Source of the DNA: Salminus brasiliensis
Lineage: Eukaryota; Chordata; Actinopteri; Characiformes; Bryconidae
Direction of reading: 5' to 3'
NCBI RefSeq assembly: GCF_030463535.1
Contig: NC_132878.1
Span: forward strand, 39,276,054 to 39,340,053
DNA length: 64,000 bases
This document shows, piece by piece, positions 59,101 to 64,000 of this stretch (the stretch's first letter is position 1; each line of letters opens with the position of its first letter). The notes under the pieces are model-generated. The model did no database searches. It was not told the origin of the DNA and saw only the letters and a list, made by a program, of their open reading frames with translations. Position numbers and translations under genes: made by a program.

Positions 59101-60841
59101 CGTGCACACACTGTTGACAGAACAAACTTGGCAGTGTGTGTGTTGTGCGCTGCAGCTGCAGGAGGTGATGAATGCTCTCTTCTCTGTCCTCACAGCTCAC
59201 GCAGCTCCGCCTTCTAAATCTCCTCACTCTTCCCACAATGCAACACTCACTCAGTTCTTTTCACAGACTGTGCTGTCAGGCTCCGGGTTTGCTCAAAACT
59301 GAGTAGTTTCTGCCCCTGTGGAGGCTGAGAACAGACATGAGTTTTGCCTTTACTAGAGATGGAAAATGCAGGTCCACAAAGTCTAAAAAGTCAAAAATCT
59401 GCCCCTGCATTGTATTCCAACCGATTGCCTCTAAATGATAGACCAAATGTGACATAAAAGATAACTGAAACGTAGCATTTAACCCCTGTGCTGTTGAAGC
59501 TCCCCGAGTTCTCCCCAGTCAAAGCCCTAATGAGGACAAAATTGGCTCACAATTGGCCTCTTCCTGTGAAAATGACCTATTCTAGATTAAAGCAGATTGT
59601 GAACAGCACAGTAGTGATTGAACAACAAAGAGGTGAATGTTCTGTAATGACCAAGTCAGGAAAATACTGGGGACCCTCAGAGAGCTGCCTGACAGCACAT
59701 ATGACAGGGTGTGGAGAAAAGCCGTAGGATTACAGTAATCAACTGTACTTAGAAACAGAGTAAAGTCTTTTACAGTGTTGTAAGACTCATGCATGAATTG
59801 CAAAACATCTCCAGAGGAGCGAGAAACGAATCAAAGAAAGAGTGAAAGTGAAGGGTGCTAGAGCAGAAAAGCAAAAATGCATAGACAGACAGTAAAGGAA
59901 TTAAACTGCGCCAGCGCAGGAAGAGAAATCCGCACCTCAGTATAACTTTCTGAAAGCGTGACAAAGAATAGCAGCTAGAGAAAGTGAGAAGGTGAGAAAA
60001 CGAGGATGGTGTTTGCAACAGAGAGAGAGACGGAAGAATGAAAGGTGTTAGAGCTGTAAAGATGTAAAGTAGTTTAGTGGTGTTCACATCTTCTGGAAGA
60101 CAGTAAAAGAAGGAGAAATGAGGCTGAATAAGCTTTAAGGACATCCATCACATCGACCTACTTGACAGAGCTGAATTTCGGAGCAGTGTTTAGGAATTCA
60201 GTTAAGGGAGATTGGGATTGATTTAAGCGATTGATCAATGGCAGCCCAGGGCCAGCAGAAATACCTCTTCAGCCTTTAGTCATGTCCTACAGTTCCTACA
60301 TCTAATTACCATCATTGATCCAATCTCAGAGGAAAGACAGCTTCTTGTTCTACTAACCCCTTTTTGGGCCTCCATGAAAGGGTATCATGTTGAAACTGCA
60401 TCATGTAGAAACCCTTAATAAAGGTTTTTGTGATGGCTTTTTTTAGGGAATGGTTCTTTCTAGCACACCCCTTGTGATAAAACAGTTCTGACCCCTTGGG
60501 GAAGAGGCTCTGACGGTATCCTGTGGTATATGGTACCAAGGTGTTAGCAGCAGATTCAGCAAAAACAATAGGTTAATGACATTCTGATGAATTTTTCAAA
60601 AAGGCCAAGGCACGTCAGACAACCTCAGATATGTCTGAAAGGCCTCAGATTCAAGGATCACATCAACATGCATTGGGTGTCAATGACCCTTTGGGGTCTC
60701 ATTGTCCTTCGTAGGACTTCTGGTATGTACTATCCACTGCGTACCGGGAACACCCCACAAGACCTAGCATTTTGGAGAGTCAGTGGTTGTAACCTATGTC
60801 TTATGTCTGACATGATACAATTCATACAGTAGGTTGTACAG

Positions 60842-60881
<40 letters not shown>

Positions 60882-61025
60882 ACAGGTGTACTGTGAAAAC
60901 CCTGGACTTCCTGTAATACAGAGGGACGGAGTGGAGGTTGAGAGGTCATGGGTACTGTGTTTGGATAACAGATTCAGCCTGGCCCGCTGCATCAGTGCTA
61001 AACACTGCCGGGTCTACTCTCTAGG
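31368..61025 (+). CDS. mettl24: mettl24-like methyltransferase-like protein, 5' part (three exons, continues beyond the window)
   Basis: The coding exons are 31368-31619 (84 codons), 57533-57631 (33 codons) and 60886-61025 (46 codons plus two bases). All have GT-AG borders and compatible phases (0, 0, then 2). The N-terminus has a hydrophobic signal-anchor segment ([19 protein letters not shown]). The landmarks [37 protein letters not shown] and [11 protein letters not shown]...CRVYSLG line up with human METTL24 (CCAPRGRPRRK, RWHIDLQPWA, SLDEEAWRFLRYIST, SVCLDDRFNLA...CRLYSLG). METTL24 is a predicted, poorly characterised SAM-dependent methyltransferase; substrate unknown. The catalytic fold is mostly in exons beyond 64000. 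Its neighbour slc22a16 is its human neighbour too. Confidence 0.9.
31620..33000. other. mettl24 intron 1, first part, no repeat recognised
   Basis: Ordinary intron sequence with a short T/G-rich patch (32525-32548). Nothing else could be supported. Confidence 0.4.
33003..33525 (+). mobile_element. Degenerate Tc1 relic
   Basis: Left end agtggctttcaaaagtattc is the known start of a fish Tc1 family. Inside, ctaccatcccaacagtgaag recalls the TIPTVKxGGG block of the transposase. Frames are broken throughout. Confidence 0.55.
33560..33601. repeat. (GA)n microsatellite
   Basis: Pure GA run of about 40 bp in mettl24 intron 1. Confidence 0.95.
33602..34350. other. mettl24 intron 1, unclassified
   Basis: AT-rich; an A/T homopolymer pair (34160-34181) is the only structure noticed. 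Confidence 0.4.
34351..35184. mobile_element. hAT-like non-autonomous element
   Basis: The ends gtaggggtgtc and gacaccctac are inverted repeats about 830 bp apart. The next bases inward also pair (gatctgatcc at the left, ggatcaggg at the right). No transposase frame remains. Confidence 0.65.
35185..36550. other. mettl24 intron 1 with CA-, GT- and CT-rich simple sequence
   Basis: Short CA-rich (35419-35436), TG-rich (35583-35630) and CT-rich (35839-35897) simple sequence, and a G8 run near 36375. Nothing coding. Confidence 0.5.
36555..37087. mobile_element. Non-autonomous DNA element ('aaagtattgggacacc' family), copy 1
   Basis: The left end tttggacaaaagtattggga and the right end ggggtgtccacaaact are inverted repeats. 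The right half contains a (GT)n microsatellite at 36945-37002. A shorter copy is at 44113-44425. Confidence 0.7.
36945..37002. repeat. (GT)n microsatellite
   Basis: Pure GT run of about 58 bp, one of the longest in the window, inside the DNA element. Confidence 0.95.
37088..37918. other. mettl24 intron 1, probably transposon-derived in its right part
   Basis: No coding signal from 37088 to 37690. The part from 37690 looks like the left arm of an older element whose right end (aagtgttcccttacttttta, 38795-38814) lies beyond the nested Tc1 copy, but the left boundary could not be fixed. Confidence 0.4.
37919..38652 (+). mobile_element. Tc1 element relic with matching terminal repeats
   Basis: gtgcaggctagaaaaagtaa (37923-37942) is repeated inverted as ttactttttctagcctgcac (38629-38648). 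Inside, plus-strand frames encode [20 protein letters not shown] (from about 38305), a typical Tc1 block, followed by decayed C-terminal sequence. The length (about 730 bp) shows an internal loss compared with a full 1.2-1.6 kb Tc1. Confidence 0.8.
38653..39504. other. mettl24 intron 1, partly the right arm of an older DNA element
   Basis: ccttactttttactctagca near 38803-38822 looks like an element terminus. The rest shows no recognised feature. Confidence 0.4.
39505..40320. mobile_element. DNA transposon with 'tgatcagccataacattat' ends, interrupted by a SINE
   Basis: The left end ccctgatcagccataacatt and the right end ggttttaatgctatggctgg are inverted repeats of a common fish element. The interior (cttgcccatttttcctgctt at 39867-39886; tgctgcctaatatatcccac at 40245-40264) is continuous with known copies once the SINE at 39913-40229 is removed. 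A further fragment lies near 60745-60775. Confidence 0.75.
39913..40229 (+). mobile_element. tRNA-derived SINE with target-site duplication
   Basis: Flanked by the direct repeat aactgactg (39904-39912 and 40230-40238). The head has a box A-like gtggttcaacagtctgac and a degenerate box B-like stretch ending gtgaatcctgagcc, followed by a SINE body and a short A-containing tail. The duplication and the clean interruption of the host element make it a true retroposed insertion. Confidence 0.8.
40330..41268. other. mettl24 intron 1, unclassified
   Basis: A short (AT)n run at 40787-40802. No gene or transposon boundary supported. Confidence 0.4.
41272..41560 (-). mobile_element. LINE reverse transcriptase fragment
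   Basis: The minus-strand frame reads [20 protein letters not shown], then [18 protein letters not shown], closely matching the fish non-LTR reverse-transcriptase block RMLFxDFSSAFNTIIP...SLCNWxLDFLTxRPQxVR. The YADD catalytic block and the remainder are missing, so this is a 5'- and 3'-truncated relic. Confidence 0.85.
41561..42140. other. mettl24 intron 1, unclassified
   Basis: CA-rich words and a short (CAG)n at 41820-41834. No gene seen. Confidence 0.4.
42155..43185 (-). mobile_element. L2-like LINE, 3' third, decayed
   Basis: On the minus strand the order is correct for a LINE. First comes [12 protein letters not shown]...[20 protein letters not shown] at 43181-42909, then [17 protein letters not shown] at 42945-42736. 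The C-terminal [48 protein letters not shown] and [14 protein letters not shown] follow at 42785-42330. Finally the 3' tail (agagcgtctgctaaatgcc sense) lies at 42198-42170. Frameshifts separate the blocks and no YADD is seen. Confidence 0.85.
43186..44110. other. mettl24 intron 1, with purine-rich simple sequence
   Basis: A GA-rich stretch (43677-43700 and 43900-44020). No coding feature supported. Confidence 0.4.
44113..44425. mobile_element. 'aaagtattgggacacc' element, copy 2, truncated
   Basis: acaaaagtattgggacacct then tgctggagcagctgtctcta and acgcctggcattagacatgg repeat the order of words in 36560-36890. The right end is absent. Confidence 0.7.
44426..46585. other. mettl24 intron 1, unclassified
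   Basis: A C-run followed by (CA)n (45654-45686) and CT-rich sequence near 45890-45935. The 127-codon open frame at 45831-46214 is partly made of CT-rich simple sequence and has no recognisable family, so it is not called as a gene. Confidence 0.4.
46588..47162 (+). mobile_element. Tc1/mariner-type element, internally deleted, intact ends
   Basis: TA-flanked ends cagtggcatgcaaa and tttgcatgctactg are inverted with one mismatch. A plus-strand remnant ([19 protein letters not shown], 46669-46725) is the Tc1 block before the second aspartate. Total length is 575 bp. A related but larger copy is at 62660-63583. Confidence 0.75.
47163..48085. other. mettl24 intron 1, unclassified
   Basis: No feature supported; sequence is of ordinary complexity. 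Confidence 0.35.
48088..48710. repeat. 33-bp minisatellite with 66-bp higher-order unit, plus degenerate flank
   Basis: From about 48314 the 33-bp unit (gtatgagtctgaattgagtc and onward) repeats about 11 times. Two alternating variants (one with ttaaatgtcttgg, one with cgtctcaagtctcagg) give an exact 66-bp period: ttaaatgtc recurs at about 48333, 48399, 48465 and 48531. 48088-48310 is a more degenerate run of the same caagtct/gagtct words. Since 33 is a multiple of three, long open frames exist on both strands (11-residue repeats such as [11 protein letters not shown]); these are artefacts of the repeat. Confidence 0.9.
48711..49235. other. mettl24 intron 1, unclassified
   Basis: No feature supported. 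Confidence 0.35.
49239..49594. repeat. Cluster of (CT)n, (CA)n and (CT)n microsatellites
   Basis: (CT)n at 49242-49277, (CA)n at 49402-49450 and (CT)n at 49560-49593, within 360 bp. The 202-codon open frame over this stretch is repeat-driven and not a gene. Confidence 0.93.
49595..50450. other. mettl24 intron 1, with a strong acceptor/donor-like site at 49750
   Basis: ttgtcctgcag directly abuts gtgtgt at 49750/49751, inside an otherwise featureless stretch. See findings. No coding exon is supported. Confidence 0.35.
50454..51395. mobile_element. DNA transposon relic (Tc1-like ends) with nested MITE
   Basis: gggtccataaatatttgg (50454-50471) and ccaaatacttatggaccc (51378-51395) are inverted with two mismatches, like the ends of fish Tc1/mariner families. 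The transposase is not readable. A smaller element occupies 50782-51056. Confidence 0.75.
50782..51056. mobile_element. MITE nested in the DNA transposon
   Basis: Ends gataacactttacttggacg at the left and ctctaatggaccatccc at the right share inverted words (ggtccatt / aatggacc and tagatgc / gcatcta). A 7-bp direct repeat aagtttc flanks it (50775-50781 and 51057-51063). The centre has ggttaaggttagg-type sequence. Confidence 0.65.
51625..51905. repeat. (CA)n and (GA)n microsatellites
   Basis: (CA)n at about 51625-51646 and (GA)n at about 51757-51799, with further GA at 51892-51901. Confidence 0.9.
52120..52560. other. Unique-looking intron block, candidate conserved non-coding element
   Basis: About 440 bp of high-complexity sequence free of simple repeats and transposon words, in a region otherwise full of both. 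It has paired ttgcca/tgccag words (52389-52402). The antisense 145-codon frame here shows no protein family. Confidence 0.25.
52561..53930. other. mettl24 intron 1, unclassified
   Basis: No gene, repeat end or tandem array supported. Confidence 0.35.
53938..54740 (+). mobile_element. Tc1 relic with recognisable ends
   Basis: taggacacccccacatg (53941) and catggggtgtctta (54707-54720) are inverted ends. A plus-strand block reads [20 protein letters not shown] (from about 54388), then [12 protein letters not shown], as in Tc1 transposases. The remainder is broken. The same family is at 20040-20900. Confidence 0.75.
54741..55560. other. mettl24 intron 1, unclassified
   Basis: Short CA (55114-55131) and TG (55294-55309) runs only. 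Confidence 0.4.
55566..55655. repeat. 25-bp tandem repeat, 3.6 copies
   Basis: The unit tcaaatttacctcagtatca plus aagta repeats with one mismatch in the first copy. It is nearly perfect, so probably recent. Confidence 0.93.
55656..57500. other. mettl24 intron 1, last part
   Basis: A poly(T) run at 55721-55733, an A-run at 57319-57329 and a T-run at 57474-57484 upstream of exon 2. No gene or transposon boundary supported. Confidence 0.4.
57501..57530. repeat. (GT)15 microsatellite at the mettl24 exon 2 acceptor
   Basis: It runs up to the acceptor AG (57531-57532), taking the place of the usual pyrimidine tract. A T-rich stretch lies about 25 bases further upstream. Confidence 0.95.
57533..57631 (+). 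CDS. mettl24: mettl24 exon 2: 33-codon exon in phase 0 at both ends
   Basis: Encodes [20 protein letters not shown] then [13 protein letters not shown]. The acceptor AG follows a (GT)15 run directly, and the donor is gtgaag followed by (AC)17. Because both borders are in phase 0, skipping this exon would delete 33 residues without shifting the frame. Confidence 0.9.
57639..57672. repeat. (AC)17 microsatellite at the mettl24 exon 2 donor
   Basis: It starts eight bases after the exon end and is perfectly complementary to the (GT)15 before the exon. Confidence 0.95.
57673..58185. other. mettl24 intron 2, AT-rich, nothing recognised
   Basis: AT-rich sequence with TATATAT words; no feature supported. 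Confidence 0.4.
58190..58425 (+). mobile_element. Tc1 fragment
   Basis: aggcaacaggacaatggtcc then aaagcacac encodes a [13 protein letters not shown] catalytic block. The left flank (atgaccacccctgttttggc) looks like an element end. Only fragments survive. Confidence 0.5.
58426..60700. other. mettl24 intron 2, mostly unclassified
   Basis: Contains a (CT)n microsatellite at 59069-59098 and purine-rich sequence at 59810-60120. The open frames are short or repeat-driven. Confidence 0.4.
60700..60800. mobile_element. Fragment of the 'tgatcagccataac' DNA transposon
   Basis: aacaccccacaagacctagc and attttggaga resemble aaaccccacaagaccagcct and gttttgcaga at 39764-39797 in the element at 39505-40320. 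Confidence 0.4.
60849..60880. repeat. (TG)16 microsatellite at the mettl24 exon 3 acceptor
   Basis: Separated from the exon only by cacag. As at exon 2, it replaces the polypyrimidine tract. Confidence 0.95.
60886..61025 (+). CDS. mettl24: mettl24 exon 3: start of the methyltransferase domain
   Basis: Encodes [40 protein letters not shown] and CRVYSL plus a split glycine. Acceptor cacag follows a (TG)16 run, and the donor is gtgagt. The CLDNRFSLA and YSLG blocks are the METTL24 start of the Rossmann-like domain; YSLG precedes the glycine-rich SAM loop in the next exon. Confidence 0.92.
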
Positions 61026-62280
61026 GTGAGTATCACAGTCAAGCCAAGTCAAATCAGTAATACTTGTAATCAGTGGACCAAAAGCTGCATTGGACTAATA
61101 AATGATGCATTTGTTGAGGTTTTTATGAACATCATTCTAATGCAATCGCTGCGTAAAACAGTGTAGTTTGATATATACAGTTGGTGACATTTAATCAACT
61201 GTGCTTTATGTTAGCAATGTTCTTGTCCATGGATAATCCTTAGAGACTGTCAGTGTATGCTTTTGGAGACGGTTTGAACCCGAATGTGGCTCCCACCCCT
61301 CCACTATGCCTCTGGCAGAGTAAGCCTTATAACTCTGATATGAATACAAACACAGCAGTCCTTTCTCTCCTCCAGCACATATTCATTCCTCCGCCACCTG
61401 TTCATTGCAGCCCTGTACTCATGTGTGATGCTGGGCGGGTTAAATTCTTGTTAAATTGGGGGCGAGTCGGGCTCCGCGGCGGGCCGTTTAGTGATTCTGC
61501 AGACGGACAGGTTCCACCTGGGCAGGGGGAAGGGGTCAGTTCAGCTGGGAAGAGGGGTTAATTTGGGTCATGCGTGTAGATGTCGAAGCAAGGGGTCTGT
61601 GGTTGCTTGAAAGGCTGCTGAAAGAAAATGCAGGTGCTCTTGCTCAGCGGGCACAAGGCTGGGGTTCAGAAGTGGAGCTGCTCTAAAGAAGCTATTATGA
61701 TATTATTGAGAGGTCGAGTAAGGGATAAGGGTTTTATGGAGGGAGACGGGGCAAGTGGTCAAAAGTATTTTGGTATGAGCGATCGCTATAATTCATCATC
61801 TGGACTGCAGCGTGAACCTCCACAAACACACACATACACTTACAGAACTAGTCAAATTGTGTGTTTTATTTGTTAGGCCTGGGATTAGTGATTGATCTAA
61901 TGGAATTTCATGATTTTGTGTATTGCACTGCTGCCACAGATCATTTTAATAAAAGAGTGAAAATGCTCACTGTGTGACTTATTTAGTTTAAAGAAGAGTG
62001 CCGGTCAAACAAATGCGAAGAACCACCATGTTTATATTGTGATATGCTGTCTGTACAGAATATAATTACCCTTACAAACTAATAAACAACATTAGCAAGA
62101 GCAAGCTCGCTTGGAAATGAGATGATAATTAAATTCAGTAAAATTAAACTCTGTAGAGAAAGGCTCTGTAACATCCACAGGTTGCACTGATTAAGTGAAT
62201 TTGGATCACAATATTATAATTTATCATAATAATTGTACATACAATCATTTGTCTGTACATTATCATCCAAGTTTAGCATT
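61026..62280. other. mettl24 intron 3, unclassified
   Basis: A GC-richer patch at 61430-61560 stands out from the AT-rich surroundings, but no exon borders or protein family were recognised. Confidence 0.4.
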
Positions 62281-62285
62281 TAACA

Positions 62286-62338
<53 letters not shown>
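62286..62338. repeat. (TA)n microsatellite
   Basis: Pure TA run of about 53 bp in mettl24 intron 3. Confidence 0.95.
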
Positions 62339-62339
<1 letters not shown>

Positions 62340-62454
62340 TGTATCTCTATTTTTGCTGTTTTTCACTATTTAAATCTGGTAGTTCATTATTGTGCCCTTG
62401 AGTAATTAGTATAAATGTAATTTTAAATTGTGCAATAGAAATTAATGGACTATG

Positions 62455-62545
62455 AAATGATTTGGAATAAAAATCCGTTCACATTGACTTCCAAGTTAAA
62501 AATCTTTTTGAAGTTGCCATTTCGGAGATTCAGGATTTTAAGATT
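62455..62545. mobile_element. MITE copy 3 of the 'cttgtatctcc' family, inverted
   Basis: cattgacttccaagttaaaa and gttgccatttcggagattca are the reverse complement of the words seen at 7118-7165 and 28450-28500. Partial copy. Confidence 0.5.
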
Positions 62546-62659
62546 TTGAGTTTGAGATGCTCAATTTCTCCATAAACAAAGAAAATAGCATCTGAATAAT
62601 ATCAGTTGATCTTTTTTTTTTTTTCTTTGGGTGGACTGGCTCCTTTGGGGTACACTCAT

Positions 62660-63583
62660 GTATATGCAAAAGCGCATGCAACAGTTTGGGTACCCCTGCC
62701 CCTAATTTGTCATGTTGATCAGTTCAGTGAGTAGTAGATGAACTAATCTCTAAAGTGCATAAGGTTACGTTACTTAGTCTATTATTTTAGTTTTGTACCA
62801 TTTTACATTGATAGATCAGAAAGCAGCACCATGCAAAAGTTTAAGCAACACAAGAGATTTGATCTCTCACATACGTTTTATAAGTCTTTTTCTCTCTCTC
62901 TCTCTCTCTTTCTGTTCTGAATAAATGCACAGCTGTGAGTGAATACACCCTGTTGGCTCTTAATAATCTATTTGGCTTATACTGTAATGAAGTCAAACTT
63001 TATCAACTTTATTATTATGTACACCTGACTGTATCTGGGATTAATTTGGCACGCAGCACACTGTATAGACATGTTTAGACATGCTTTCCAACTTTTAACA
63101 AGGTCTCAGACCTTAATTAGCTTGTGAGGGCTAAAGCTTTTTTTTTAAATACTCAGACTCCTCTAACCTTTTCCCTATTATCTTAAACACACCACAGTCC
63201 ACAGTGGGTCACCTCAAGAGTTGCAAGCTAAAGATTTTGCCATGGCCCTCACAGTTTCCCCACCTAAGCGTCAATGGAAAAGAGCAGTGCAGCAAGACGG
63301 CCCCAGAATCTCACGGAACTAAGAGGCTTTTACAAGAAAGAATGGGCGACAATATCCCAAAGAACTGAAAGGCTGCCTACAAAAAGTGTTTGCAAGCTGT
63401 GATGATTGCTAATGGGTGTACTCAAACTTTTGCTTTGGCCCCTTTTTCCTTTTTTGTCATGTTAAAACTGTAAAAGATGGAAATGTAAGCTTGAACTTTT
63501 TGTCTTTGGGAAATCAGATCATCTATTCCTCGCTTAGCTGTTCACGGTAACAGAGATTTTGACCAGGGGTGCCCATACATGTA
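62660..63583 (+). mobile_element. Tc1/mariner-type relic related to 46588-47162
   Basis: Left words cagtttgggtacccctg and right words gaccaggggtgcccatacat are inverted. The interior shares agtgcagcaagacggcccca and acggtaacagagattttgac with the 46.6-kb element. A (CT)n run lies at 62891-62908. No open transposase remains. Confidence 0.6.
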
Positions 63584-64000
63584 ATAGGTGTTTTTGTCAT
63601 CGTAAAAAAAAATAAAAACAGAGACATTGTAACTCACCAATGTGTAGCAATTGGATAGCATAAGGAGTGATGTTGCCACAATGTATGCAAGAGATCGCTC
63701 AGTTCAGATCTCTTCTTTGTCAGTATTGCAAGTGCTCTTGGCTGCCATGGGACTTAAAGTTGCATTTGCAGCGATTTTCTCTGAAATGTGATTACACTGT
63801 CTTTCTTAAAAAGGGTGCTTGCAATCTCTGCTAGAAAAAAAACAGTGCAGACCAGTACAGTAAGACACCAGCAAAGCCAACATCCGCTGTATTATATGTG
63901 CTTTTCAAAAGTACAGAGAGCTAGAATGCTGGCTGCCAACAAAACCAGCATATGTTGGGTTTTGGATGCTGACAATGTCAGTTAACAATGTAAATCCACA
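63584..64000. other. mettl24 intron 3, end of window, nothing recognised
   Basis: Short open frames without family resemblance; no repeat boundary seen. Confidence 0.35.

Overview
The window is nuclear DNA from a ray-finned fish, most likely a teleost. The evidence is short exons with GT-AG introns, two genes recognisable as vertebrate orthologues, many decayed Tc1/mariner copies, tRNA-derived SINEs, L2-like LINE tails and abundant (CA)n/(GA)n microsatellites. An otophysan fish (characin, catfish or cyprinid relatives) is plausible from the repeat types, but this is inference. I see no bacterial, viral, rRNA, functional tRNA or CRISPR feature.

Layout. 1-1220 is a decayed Tc1 element. 4807-18966 (minus strand) holds a complete slc22a16-like gene, an MFS organic cation/carnitine transporter. 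I assembled it by eye from nine exons whose phases all fit, giving 570 codons plus a stop. 18967-31367 is the intergenic space between two divergently transcribed genes; it is filled with transposon relics, a foldback element, a telomere-like degenerate repeat and a possible LTR-like patch. 31368-61025 and beyond (plus strand) is the 5' part of a mettl24-like gene. Three exons are visible: a signal-anchor exon, a 33-codon exon and a 46-codon exon. A 25.9-kb first intron is packed with transposons, a 33-bp minisatellite and microsatellites. The methyltransferase domain lies outside the window.

METTL24, DDO and SLC22A16 are neighbours on human 6q21, so finding mettl24 beside slc22a16 supports both identifications. 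No DDO-like exon was recognised between them. The two genes are not known to share a pathway.

The most interesting sequence-level observations are as follows. mettl24 exons 2 and 3 have (TG)n tracts where the pyrimidine tract should be, and exon 2 is also followed by a complementary (AC)n tract, so the whole exon could sit in a hairpin loop. Two foldback elements carry an inverted duplication of a Tc1 helix-turn-helix fragment. Several nested transposon insertions can be read, one with a clear target-site duplication. I do not see a convincing wholly new biological system here.
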